26,670 nt of DNA from Lachnospiraceae bacterium UBA7054. GTDB lineage: Bacteria > Bacillota > Clostridia > Lachnospirales > Lachnospiraceae. The stretch covers positions 1 to 26,670 of the forward strand of contig DLAF01000042.1 of the NCBI GenBank assembly GCA_002492725.1, given 5' to 3'. This document shows positions 8,311 to 16,513 of the stretch, one piece after another (positions within the stretch are counted from its first letter, which is position 1; every line of letters begins with the position of its first letter). Below the pieces are notes generated by a model. It saw only the letters and a program-made list of their open reading frames with translations. It ran no database searches and had not been told where the DNA came from. The translations under genes were made by a program, and so were the position numbers.

Positions 8311-9849
8311 TTGGCTAAGATTTTACTGGAAATGAAAAATATTACCAAAACATTCCCAGGCGTTAAAGCGCTCGACAACGTGAATCTCAAAGTGGAAGAA
8401 GGTGAGATCCACGCGCTCGTTGGGGAGAATGGCGCGGGTAAGTCTACGTTGATGAATGTCTTAAGCGGCATTTATCCCTACGGTACATACGAGGGGGACA
8501 TCGTCTACAACGGTGAAGTGTGCAAATTTAACAAGATCAAGGACTCCGAGGAGAAGGGCATCGTCATTATCCATCAGGAGCTGGCACTGGTTCCTTATAT
8601 GTCCATCGGGGAGAACATGTTCCTCGGAAACGAGCGTGGTAAGAGCGCGGCGATTGACTGGAACGAAACTTACGGAGAAGCAGACAAGTATCTGAAGATG
8701 GTGGGACTTTCGGAATCCTCCAAGGTACTGGTCAAGGATATCGGCACGGGCAAACAGCAGCTTGTAGAGATCGCAAAGGCGCTCGCAAAGCACGCGAAGC
8801 TTCTGATTTTGGATGAGCCGACTTCCTCCCTGAACGAAAGGGATTCAAAGGCTCTTCTTGATTTGATGTTGAAATTTAAAAAGGAAGGCATGACTTCGAT
8901 CATCATATCTCATAAGTTAAACGAGGTGGCTTACGTGGCGGATAAGATCACTGTCATCCGCGACGGTTCTACCATCGAGACGATGGATAAGCAAACCACG
9001 GAGATTTCAGAGGATAGAATCATAAAAGGTATGGTCGGCCGTGAATTGACTGACCGCTTCCCGAAGCGTCAAGGTGTCAAGATTGGCGCTGTCAATATGG
9101 AAGTAAAAAACTGGACCGTGCATCATCCCCTCTATCCGGAGCGGAAGGTGTGCGACAATGTATCCATCCATGTGAAAAAGGGCGAGGTGGTAGGCATTTC
9201 CGGGCTGATGGGCGCGGGCCGCACCGAGCTTGCCATGAGCATTTTCGGGCAGTCCTACGGCACGAACATCAGCGGCCAGCTCTTTTTGGACGGCAAAGAG
9301 GTGCAGCTAAAGACCGTGAAGCAGGCCATCAAGAATAAGCTGGCCTACGTGACGGAAGACAGAAAAGGAAATGGCCTCGTGCTCACGAACCCGATCAAGA
9401 TTAACACCACGCTGGCCAATTTGGACAGTATCAGCCCCCACAAGATCATTGACAAGGATAAGGAATATCAGGTGGCGGAGGAATACAGAGGGAAGCTTAA
9501 GACCAAATGTCCGACCGTAGAGCAGAATGTGGGCAATCTCTCCGGCGGCAACCAACAGAAGGTACTGCTGGCAAAATGGATGTTTGCCGATCCCGATGTG
9601 CTGATCCTCGACGAGCCTACCAGAGGTATCGACGTGGGCGCAAAGTATGAGATCTATTGTATCATCAACGATCTGGTGGCGGCGGGTAAGTCTGTGTTGA
9701 TGATCTCCTCGGAACTGCCGGAGGTACTCGGCATGAGCGACAGGATCTATATCATGAACGAGGGCAGGATCGCGGGCGAACTCTCCGCTGCGGAGGCGAC
9801 GCAGGAAAAGATCATGTCCATCATCGTCAATTCGGGAAAGGGGGCATGA
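8311..9849 (+). CDS. mmsA: Sugar ABC transporter ATP-binding protein, double nucleotide-binding domain (MmsA/XylG type)
   Basis: This 512-residue cytoplasmic ATPase has the tandem-domain layout of the RbsA/XylG/MmsA family and powers monosaccharide import. Domain 1 has Walker A GENGAGKST with K44, a GTGKQQLVEIAKAL signature (non-canonical but usual in the family) and Walker B LLILDEPTSSL. Domain 2 has the degenerate Walker A GLMGAGRTE, the signature LSGGNQQKVLLAKW and Walker B VLILDEPTRGIDVG. The start codon is TTG at 8311, fixed by GGGAGG at 8297-8302 and by the family-typical N-terminus. The gene sits between its binding protein and two permeases, with only 4 bases before the next start. 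I assign MmsA from the ChvE-like partner; XylG is the main alternative. Confidence 0.93.
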   Translation: MAKILLEMKNITKTFPGVKALDNVNLKVEEGEIHALVGENGAGKSTLMNVLSGIYPYGTYEGDIVYNGEVCKFNKIKDSEEKGIVIIHQELALVPYMSIGENMFLGNERGKSAAIDWNETYGEADKYLKMVGLSESSKVLVKDIGTGKQQLVEIAKALAKHAKLLILDEPTSSLNERDSKALLDLMLKFKKEGMTSIIISHKLNEVAYVADKITVIRDGSTIETMDKQTTEISEDRIIKGMVGRELTDRFPKRQGVKIGAVNMEVKNWTVHHPLYPERKVCDNVSIHVKKGEVVGISGLMGAGRTELAMSIFGQSYGTNISGQLFLDGKEVQLKTVKQAIKNKLAYVTEDRKGNGLVLTNPIKINTTLANLDSISPHKIIDKDKEYQVAEEYRGKLKTKCPTVEQNVGNLSGGNQQKVLLAKWMFADPDVLILDEPTRGIDVGAKYEIYCIINDLVAAGKSVLMISSELPEVLGMSDRIYIMNEGRIAGELSAAEATQEKIMSIIVNSGKGA

Positions 9850-9853
9850 GGTT

Positions 9854-11023
9854 ATGGAAAAGAGTAACGTTTCAGCAATCTTAAGAAAATATACCATGAT
9901 CATAGCCCTGGTTCTGGTAGTGGTTTTCTTCAGCATCACGACAGAGGGAAAAATCTTGTTTCCCCAGAATATCAATAACCTGATTGCTCAGAACGCCTAT
10001 GTGTTTGTGCTGGCAACCGGTATGCTGCTGTGTATCCTTACGGGCGGTAACATCGACCTTTCCGTTGGTTCTGTGGTCTGCTTTGCGGGCGCAGTAGGCG
10101 CGATGATGATGGATAAAGGTGTAAATATCTGGGCGGCGGTCATTACCATGCTGATCATTGGTGTTTTGATCGGTATGTGGCAGGGCTTCTGGATCGCCTA
10201 TGTAAAGGTGCCGCCTTTTATCGCCACGCTGGCGGGCATGTATGCGTTCCGCGGTCTTTCCAACGTAGTGCTGCAGGGGATGACAGTCTCCTTAAAGAGT
10301 GAAACTTTTATCAGGCTGTTTGGCGGCGGCGCGGACTGTTATGTGCCGAATGTTTTCGGCGGTGAGGGCATCAATATGACCTGTATGTTCGCAGGTTGTA
10401 TTGCGGTCATTGTACTGATCGCGGTGCAGTTAAAGAGCCGCATCAACAATAAGAGCAGAGGTTATGAGACGGCGCCGCTTGGCAGCACGATCGTAAAGCT
10501 GGCCCTTATCAGTGCGGTGATCCTGTGGGTGACTTATAAGCTGGCTTCCTATAAGGGCATTCCGACGGTGCTGATCTGGATTCTTCTGGTGCTTTTGATT
10601 TATGGCTATTTAACGACCAAGACAAGAATCGGCCGGTATCTGTATGCTGTGGGCGGCAATGAAAAGGCGACCAGACTTTCCGGTATCAATACCAAAAGAG
10701 TTTATTTTATCGCCTATATCAATATGGGACTTTTAGCGGCTTTGGCAGGTATCCTGACGATCGCAAGGTTTACTACGTCGCAGCCTACTTTCGGGCAGGG
10801 CTATGAGATGGATGCCATCGGCGCCTGCTTCATTGGCGGCGCTTCCGCTTACGGCGGTATCGGTACGGTGCCCGGTGTGGTGGTCGGCGCGGCTCTGATG
10901 GGCGTGATCAACCAGGGTATGAGTATCATGGGTATCGATCCGAACTATCAGAAAGTGGTCAAGGGACTTGTGCTTTTGGCGGCTGTTGCCTTTGATGTAC
11001 TTTCCAAGAGAGAGAAGAAGTAA
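9854..11023 (+). CDS. mmsB: Sugar ABC transporter permease, first paralog (MmsB/XylH type)
   Basis: The 389-residue integral membrane protein belongs to the BPD_transp_2 (branched-chain amino acid/sugar) permease family, with roughly ten hydrophobic segments. Its N-terminal YTMIIALVLVVVFFSI segment and the TGGNIDLSVGS motif near residue 70 are typical of MmsB, XylH and RbsC. YAVGGNEKATRLSGI and the late ACFIGGASAYGGIGTVPG motif are the cytoplasmic coupling and last-helix features of the family. It begins 4 bases after the ATPase stop with a weak ribosome site (GAGGTT), so translation is probably coupled. A second full-length paralog follows immediately, so the translocation pathway may be a heterodimer rather than the usual homodimer. 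Confidence 0.92.
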   Translation: MEKSNVSAILRKYTMIIALVLVVVFFSITTEGKILFPQNINNLIAQNAYVFVLATGMLLCILTGGNIDLSVGSVVCFAGAVGAMMMDKGVNIWAAVITMLIIGVLIGMWQGFWIAYVKVPPFIATLAGMYAFRGLSNVVLQGMTVSLKSETFIRLFGGGADCYVPNVFGGEGINMTCMFAGCIAVIVLIAVQLKSRINNKSRGYETAPLGSTIVKLALISAVILWVTYKLASYKGIPTVLIWILLVLLIYGYLTTKTRIGRYLYAVGGNEKATRLSGINTKRVYFIAYINMGLLAALAGILTIARFTTSQPTFGQGYEMDAIGACFIGGASAYGGIGTVPGVVVGAALMGVINQGMSIMGIDPNYQKVVKGLVLLAAVAFDVLSKREKK

Positions 11024-11037
11024 GGGAGGGGATGAAA

Positions 11038-12198
11038 ATGAATAAAGCAATTGATGTATTTAGAAAAAATACGATGAAAATAGTCCTTGTCCTGATCGTG
11101 ATCTTCTTTTCGGTGATGACAAAGGGACAGATGTTTGCGCCTTCCAGTTTTCAGGCGCTGATCGCGCAGAACGCATATGTTTTCATACTGGCGACCGGTA
11201 TGCTGATGTGTATGCTCACCGGCGGCAATATCGATCTTTCCGTTGGCTCTTTCGTGTGTTTTGTCGGCACGATCGGCGGTATGATGATGGTGAAGGCGCA
11301 GATGTCGGTGCCTGTCGCCATGCTTCTGATGATAGGTGCGGGCGTGATCTATGGCATCGTGGAGGGCTTCCTGATCGCTTATCTCAATATCCCGCCCTGG
11401 ATCGCGACGCTGGCGGGTTATCTGGCTTTCCGAGGCTGGGGGACGGCACTGATCGGCGGCTCGTCCATCGCGCCCATGCCGGAGAGCTTTACGAAGATGT
11501 TTAACGGCAGCGTGCCCGATATCTTCGGCGGCAAGAATCTCAATATCACCTGTATTTTGGTGGGAGTGATCACCTGTGTACTCTTTGTGATCTTACAGTT
11601 AAAGGGCAGGAATGATAAGGTGAAAAAAGGGTATGAGGCGGAGAGCATGGCAGGCGTGATCATGCGCTGCGTGCTGGTTTGTGCGGTAATCCTGCTGTTT
11701 GCTTATAAGCTGGCGCAGGCGGGCGGTATCCCGAATAACCTGATCTGGGTGGCGGTGATCATTCTGATCTATAACTTCATTACCTCAAAGACCACTGTCG
11801 GCCGCTACTTCTATACCATCGGCGGCAATGTGGAGGCGACCAGACTATCCGGTATTGATACAAAGAAGATATTCTTCCTGGCGTATCTGAATATGGCGGT
11901 GCTCACCGTATTCAGCGCATGGATGACGATGGCCAGATTGTCGGCGGCGACGGCGACGGCGGGTAACAACTATGAGATGGACGCCATTTCCGCCTGCGTG
12001 GTGGGCGGTGTGTCCGCCTACGGCGGTTCCGGTACGGTGTTTGGCATGGTGATCGGTGCGGCGCTGATCGGCGTGATCAACTTAGGAATGAGTCTGATGG
12101 GCATCGACGCGAACTGGCAGATGGTAGTCAAGGGTGGTGTGCTTTTGGCAGCCGTGGTGTTTGAGATTTTGAATAACAAGGATAAGACGAAAGAGTAA
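11038..12198 (+). CDS. mmsB: Sugar ABC transporter permease, second paralog (MmsB/XylH type)
   Basis: The 386-residue permease aligns along its whole length with the preceding one, sharing LIAQNAYVF, TGGNIDLSVGS, NTK/DTK after RLSGI and SAYGGxGTV. It differs clearly in the loop near residues 140-170 and in residues lining several helices. Start 11038 is preferred over the in-frame ATG at 11032, because GGGAGGGG (11024-11031) is then seven bases away rather than touching. It is the last gene of the transporter operon and is followed by a strong terminator. Both copies keep every family motif, so neither looks like a decaying duplicate. They may form a heterodimer or serve different sugars with the same ATPase. 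Confidence 0.92.
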   Translation: MNKAIDVFRKNTMKIVLVLIVIFFSVMTKGQMFAPSSFQALIAQNAYVFILATGMLMCMLTGGNIDLSVGSFVCFVGTIGGMMMVKAQMSVPVAMLLMIGAGVIYGIVEGFLIAYLNIPPWIATLAGYLAFRGWGTALIGGSSIAPMPESFTKMFNGSVPDIFGGKNLNITCILVGVITCVLFVILQLKGRNDKVKKGYEAESMAGVIMRCVLVCAVILLFAYKLAQAGGIPNNLIWVAVIILIYNFITSKTTVGRYFYTIGGNVEATRLSGIDTKKIFFLAYLNMAVLTVFSAWMTMARLSAATATAGNNYEMDAISACVVGGVSAYGGSGTVFGMVIGAALIGVINLGMSLMGIDANWQMVVKGGVLLAAVVFEILNNKDKTKE

Positions 12199-12225
12199 GA
12201 AGAGCCGGAAACGGTTGAATGATGG

Positions 12226-12254
12226 AAGGGCTGTCCGAGGGGCAGCCCTTTTTT
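12226..12254 (+). terminator. Rho-independent terminator of the sugar transporter operon
   Basis: AAGGGCTG (12226-12233) pairs with CAGCCCTT (12243-12250). Inner C-G pairs close a tiny loop, and an unbroken run of T follows (12249-12254). It ends the permease operon 28 bases after the last stop codon. Confidence 0.88.
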
Positions 12255-12303
12255 GGCGCGCGGGAATTTCTTATGAAATTTTTATGAAAAGATTGAAAAA
12301 TCG

Positions 12304-12340
12304 TTGACAATAAATTTTTAATGTAGAAAAATAGAAACAT
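12304..12340 (+). promoter_or_regulatory. Candidate promoter of the ABC exporter operon
   Basis: A consensus -35 TTGACA (12304-12309) lies in an AT-rich stretch downstream of the terminator and about 60 bases before the exporter start. No good TATAAT is found at 16-18 bp; TAGAAA sequences (12324-12329 and 12332-12337) are at poor spacing. The promoter is therefore likely but its -10 is not resolved. Confidence 0.4.
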
Positions 12341-12370
12341 ACGGATTTTAGTACAGCGGGAGGAATGACA

Positions 12371-14125
12371 ATGATTAAAACCCTTGCGGCACAGGTAAAG
12401 GAGTATAAGAAAGCCTCAATCATGACGCCAATCTTTATGGTTTTGGAGGTGGTGTTCGAGACACTGATTCCTTTTTTGATGGCATCCATCATTGACGATG
12501 GCGTGGAGGCGGGCGATATGCGCCACATCTTCGTGATCGGCGCGCTGATGATCGGCGCGGCGCTTCTCGGCCTTTTCTGCGGTGTGATGGGCGGTAAGTA
12601 TGGCGCGCGGGCGTCCACGGGTTTTGCGAAGAATCTGCGGCAGGCCATGTTTGAGAATATTCAGACCTTCTCCTTTGCGAGCCTTGACAAGTTCAGCACG
12701 GCAGGCCTGGTCACCAGGCTGACTACGGACGTGAACAATATGCAGAATGCTTACCAGATGGTTCTGCGCATCTGCTTCCGCGCACCGGTGAGTATGATCT
12801 GCGCGATGACGATGGCATTTATGATCAATGCCAAATTGGCGGCGATCTATCTGGTGGCGGTGCTTGCGCTGGCTGTGGTGCTGTTTTTCCTGATCAAGGG
12901 AGCGATGAAGTATTTCAAACTTGCCTTTCCGAAATATGACGAATTGAATGCCTCCGTGCAGGAGAACGTGAGCGCGATCCGCGTGGTCAAGGCTTATGTC
13001 AGGGAGGAGCACGAGACGGAGAAGTTTAAGAAGGCCAGCCAGGGCATCTATGACATCTTTCAAAAAGCAGAGCAGCGCGTGGTCTTAAATATGCCCGTTA
13101 TGCAGTTTACCGTCTACGGCTGTATTTTGCTGATCAGCTGGCTGGGTGCGAAACAGATCGTGCAGGATACGTTGACGACGGGCGAGCTGATGAGTCTTTT
13201 GGCTTACTGTATGAATATTCTCATGAGTCTGATGATGGTGGCGATGATCTTTGTGATGATGAGCATGAGTATCGCCAGCGGGGAGCGTATCTGTGAGGTC
13301 TTGAATGAGAAAAGCGATCTGACGAATCCGGAGGATCCTGTGTACGAGGTGCCGGATGGATCGGTCGAGTTTCGGCATGTGCGCTTTTCCTACAATAAGA
13401 ACAGCAGCGAGGCAGTCTTGCATGATATCAACTTAAAGATCAACGCAGGGGAGACCATCGGTATCCTCGGCGGCACCGGCAGCGCAAAGACCAGTCTGGT
13501 AAATCTGATCAGCCGTCTCTACGATGTGACGGAGGGTGCGGTGCTTGTCGGCGGCAGGGATGTCAGGGAGTACGATATCGAGACGTTGCGAAACCAGGTG
13601 TCGGTTGTCTTACAAAAGAATGTGCTCTTTTCAGGCACGATCCTGGATAATCTGCGCTGGGGAAATGCGGATGCCACGGAAGAGGAGTGCAGGCGAGTGT
13701 GCAGGCTGGCCTGTGCGGATGAATTTATCGAGAAGATGCCGGACGGCTATCATACCTACATAGAGCAGGGCGGTACGAACGTTTCCGGCGGACAAAGACA
13801 GCGTTTAACGATCGCCAGGGCTCTGTTAAAGAAGCCGAAGGTATTGATCCTGGACGATTCCACCAGCGCGGTGGATACGGCGACGGACGCAAAGATCCGA
13901 AAGGCGTTTGCGGAGGAGATTCCCGATACCACGAAGCTGATCATCGCGCAGCGGGTCACAAGCGTTATGGACGCCGACCGCATCATCGTCATGGATGACG
14001 GCAGGGTGAACGGGTTTGGCACACACGAGGAACTGCTTGCGGGCAATGAGATTTACAGGGAAGTTTATGAGTCGCAGACCAGCGGCGGTAGTGGCGACTT
14101 CGATGAAAAAGGAGGCGAGGACTGA
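12371..14125 (+). CDS. Heterodimeric ABC exporter, degenerate-site half (TM287/YheI-like)
   Basis: The 584-residue half-transporter has an N-terminal exporter membrane domain of six helices (about 15-300) and a C-terminal ATPase domain. Its own ATP-site residues are degenerate. Walker A is GGTGSAKTS, with Ala372 where Gly is usual before K373. The catalytic Glu is Asp496 (LILDDSTS), and the switch His is Gln527 (IAQRV). Its signature motif, VSGGQRQRL, is canonical. This is the known pattern of the TM287-like subunit in heterodimeric exporters such as TM287/288. ATG 12371 is preferred over 12365 because GGGAGG (12358-12363) is then seven bases away. Its stop overlaps the partner's start by one base. 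The substrate (drug, lipid or peptide) cannot be told. Confidence 0.9.
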   Translation: MIKTLAAQVKEYKKASIMTPIFMVLEVVFETLIPFLMASIIDDGVEAGDMRHIFVIGALMIGAALLGLFCGVMGGKYGARASTGFAKNLRQAMFENIQTFSFASLDKFSTAGLVTRLTTDVNNMQNAYQMVLRICFRAPVSMICAMTMAFMINAKLAAIYLVAVLALAVVLFFLIKGAMKYFKLAFPKYDELNASVQENVSAIRVVKAYVREEHETEKFKKASQGIYDIFQKAEQRVVLNMPVMQFTVYGCILLISWLGAKQIVQDTLTTGELMSLLAYCMNILMSLMMVAMIFVMMSMSIASGERICEVLNEKSDLTNPEDPVYEVPDGSVEFRHVRFSYNKNSSEAVLHDINLKINAGETIGILGGTGSAKTSLVNLISRLYDVTEGAVLVGGRDVREYDIETLRNQVSVVLQKNVLFSGTILDNLRWGNADATEEECRRVCRLACADEFIEKMPDGYHTYIEQGGTNVSGGQRQRLTIARALLKKPKVLILDDSTSAVDTATDAKIRKAFAEEIPDTTKLIIAQRVTSVMDADRIIVMDDGRVNGFGTHEELLAGNEIYREVYESQTSGGSGDFDEKGGED

Positions 14126-16023
14126 TGCCGGGACCACATGGAAGAATGCAGGGCGGAAAGAGAATCGAGAATCCGGGGAAGGTGTTCAAGCGCCTGATGA
14201 AGTATGTGGCAAAAAGCTACGGGCCGCATCTTGTCATCGTGGCGGTGCTGATCTTCGTGAGTGTGCTCGCGAACGTACAGGGCACCATGTTTACGCAGAG
14301 TCTGATCGACGATTACATCACGCCGATGCTGACACAGGATGCGGCAGACTTTGGGCCGCTTGCGAGAGCCATCGGGCGGGTGGCGGTCTTTTATCTGATC
14401 GGCGTGTTTGCTTCTTATCTCTGGAACCGTATTATGATCAATGTGACCCAGGGGACGCTGCGCAATGTCAGGGACGATCTCTTTACGCACATGGAGACGC
14501 TTCCTATCAAGTATTTTGACACGCATGTCCATGGAGATATTATGTCAACCTACACAAACGACACGGAAACACTGCGTCAGATGATCAGTCAGAGTATGCC
14601 GCAGGTATTCAACAGCTGCATTACCATTGTGAGCGTGCTGATCAGCATGATCGTCTTAAGTGTGCCGCTGACCGTGACGACGCTTTTGATGGTGGCGGTG
14701 ATGCTTGTCGTGACGAAGCGGGTGGCAGGCTTAAGCGGCAGATACTTTATGGAGCAGCAGGCCAATCTGGGTAAGGTCAACGGCTTTATCGAGGAGATGA
14801 TGAACGGCCAGAAAGTGGTCAAGGTGTTCAACCACGAAGAGAAGAACATCGCGGCCTTTCGCGAGCTGAACGACGCGCTCTTTGAAAGTTCCGACCGGGC
14901 CAATTATCTGGTCAACGTGGTAGGTCCCGTCAACCAGCAGCTTGGCAATGTGAGCTATGTGGTCTGCGCCATCGTGGGCGGTGCGCTCGCGCTCTCAGGT
15001 GCGACGGGATTGACCCTTGGAAAGCTGGCAAGCTTTTTGACCTTTAACAAGAGCTTTAACATGCCAATCAACCAGGTGAGCCAGCAGTTTAACGCGGTTG
15101 TGATGGCACTGGCGGGTGCGGAGCGCATCTTTAAGCTCCTGGACGAGGAGCCGGAGGCGGACGCCGGTTATGTGACGCTTGTCAATGTGAAGGAGGAAGG
15201 AGGGAAACTTACGGAGACGCCGGAGCGTACAGGCCGCTGGGCCTGGAGGCATGAGCACCAGGCGGACCATTCCGTGGACTATGTGGAGCTTACGGGCGAC
15301 GTGGTCTTTGACGGGGTGGATTTCGGGTATAATGACGACAAGATGGTGCTCCACGACGTGAAGCTCTATGCCGAACCCGGGCAGAAGATCGCTTTTGTCG
15401 GTTCTACGGGTGCGGGCAAGACTACCATCACAAACCTCATCAATCGCTTTTACGATATTCAGGACGGAAAGATACGCTATGACGGTATTAATGTCAATAA
15501 GATCAAAAAGGCCGATCTGCGTCGATCTCTGGGTATCGTACTGCAGGACACCCATCTGTTTACGGGGACCGTCATGGAGAATATCCGTTACGGGAAGCTG
15601 GATGCGACCGACGAGGAGGTCAAGGCGGCGGCAAAGCTTGCCAATGCGGACGGCTTTATCAGACGTTTGCCGGAAGGGTATGATACTGTGCTTTCCGGAG
15701 ACGGCGCGAATTTAAGTCAGGGCCAGAGGCAGCTTTTGGCGATTGCGAGGGCAGCGGTGGCCGATCCTCCGGTACTGATCTTAGACGAGGCGACCAGTTC
15801 CATTGACACCCGTACCGAGCGTATCGTGCAGGACGGTATGGATAAGTTGATGAAGGGCCGCACGACCTTTGTGATCGCGCATCGTCTTTCCACGGTCAAA
15901 AATTCCGACTGTATCATGGTTTTGGAGCAGGGCAGGATTATTGAACGAGGCACGCACGACCAACTGATCGAGGAGAAAGGGAAGTATTATCAGTTGTATA
16001 CAGGCAATGCCATCACCGCATAG
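14125..16023 (+). CDS. Heterodimeric ABC exporter, catalytic half (TM288/YheH-like)
   Basis: The 632-residue partner carries the working ATPase residues: Walker A GSTGAGKTT with K432, Walker B LILDEATSS with Glu555, and the switch His586 in IAHRLST. Its signature LSQGQRQLL deviates from LSGGQ, which complements the first subunit, so the pair forms one consensus site and one degenerate site. Six membrane helices occupy about residues 25-325. An insertion of about 45 residues (350-395, with WAWRHEH) sits between the membrane domain and the ATPase core; similar insertions occur in related Firmicutes exporters. The start overlaps the stop of the first half (TGATG), with AAAGGAGG just upstream, so the two are made in equal amounts. 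The gene lies upstream of a blaI-type regulator, but regulation by it is unproven. Confidence 0.9.
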   Translation: MPGPHGRMQGGKRIENPGKVFKRLMKYVAKSYGPHLVIVAVLIFVSVLANVQGTMFTQSLIDDYITPMLTQDAADFGPLARAIGRVAVFYLIGVFASYLWNRIMINVTQGTLRNVRDDLFTHMETLPIKYFDTHVHGDIMSTYTNDTETLRQMISQSMPQVFNSCITIVSVLISMIVLSVPLTVTTLLMVAVMLVVTKRVAGLSGRYFMEQQANLGKVNGFIEEMMNGQKVVKVFNHEEKNIAAFRELNDALFESSDRANYLVNVVGPVNQQLGNVSYVVCAIVGGALALSGATGLTLGKLASFLTFNKSFNMPINQVSQQFNAVVMALAGAERIFKLLDEEPEADAGYVTLVNVKEEGGKLTETPERTGRWAWRHEHQADHSVDYVELTGDVVFDGVDFGYNDDKMVLHDVKLYAEPGQKIAFVGSTGAGKTTITNLINRFYDIQDGKIRYDGINVNKIKKADLRRSLGIVLQDTHLFTGTVMENIRYGKLDATDEEVKAAAKLANADGFIRRLPEGYDTVLSGDGANLSQGQRQLLAIARAAVADPPVLILDEATSSIDTRTERIVQDGMDKLMKGRTTFVIAHRLSTVKNSDCIMVLEQGRIIERGTHDQLIEEKGKYYQLYTGNAITA

Positions 16024-16046
16024 GAATACTAATTGTGATGTGAACG

Positions 16047-16055
16047 ACAAATTGT
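16047..16055 (+). promoter_or_regulatory. Possible upstream half-operator of the BlaI-type regulator
   Basis: ACAAATTGT is a short dyad of the ACA-TGT type favoured by BlaI/MecI/CopY repressors, 27 bases before the -35 box of the blaI-type gene. It is short enough to be chance. Confidence 0.25.
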
Positions 16056-16073
16056 TGTATTGTATGGATTTTA

Positions 16074-16102
16074 TTGACATAAAATGTCAAAAAATATAAT
16101 AT
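16074..16102 (+). promoter_or_regulatory. Promoter with overlapping perfect dyad, likely BlaI operator
   Basis: TTGACA (16074-16079) serves as -35. TATAAT (16095-16100) lies 15 bp away, or TAATAT (16097-16102) at 17 bp. A perfect inverted repeat TTGACAT-AAA-ATGTCAA (16074-16090) covers the -35 box and the spacer. BlaI/MecI repressors bind ACA...TGT dyads, so a repressor bound here would block its own promoter. Autoregulation is inferred. Confidence 0.65.
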
Positions 16103-16141
16103 AAAGGAGACTACGCTGACTAGTCCCGGAAAGAGGAAATA

Positions 16142-16504
16142 ATGAGAAGAAATCTGTATGCATCAGAGGCGGAACAGGAAGTGCTTGAGAAATTATGGGA
16201 TCAGGAAGAGGGCATCAAACAATCCAAGTTACTGGCTTTGTTTGAAGCGGACGGAAAGGAGTGGAAGAGACAGACCCTGAACACCTTCTTGAGCAGACTG
16301 GAAGAGAAGGGGCTCGTCACACGCGAAAACAGAATCGTGAGAACCAATTACAGCAGAGAGGATTATCATTACAATCAGATGAAGGCGGCAATCGATGAGA
16401 TGTACGAAGGAAGGCTGAGCAACTTAGTGGCAGCATTTGTAAAGAAAAATACTATTTCGGAAAGCGAGGCGGAAGAGCTGATCCGTATTTTGGAGGAGAG
16501 CTGA
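16142..16504 (+). CDS. BlaI/MecI/CopY-family transcriptional repressor
   Basis: The 120-residue regulator has an N-terminal winged helix (about 5-75). The region SEAEQEVLEKLWDQEEGIKQ and the recognition-helix segment around RQTLNTFLSRLEEKGLV match BlaI/MecI proteins. The C-terminal 40 residues are helical, with the dimerisation pattern of the family. AGAGG lies five bases before ATG. The membrane peptidase gene follows after nine bases, the standard blaI-blaR1 order. In that system the peptidase is triggered by an outside signal and leads to cleavage or release of the repressor. The signal here is not necessarily a beta-lactam, because no penicillin-binding sensor domain or beta-lactamase gene is present in the window. 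The dyad at 16074-16090 is the likely operator. Confidence 0.92.
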   Translation: MRRNLYASEAEQEVLEKLWDQEEGIKQSKLLALFEADGKEWKRQTLNTFLSRLEEKGLVTRENRIVRTNYSREDYHYNQMKAAIDEMYEGRLSNLVAAFVKKNTISESEAEELIRILEES

Positions 16505-16513
16505 ACGTAAGCA

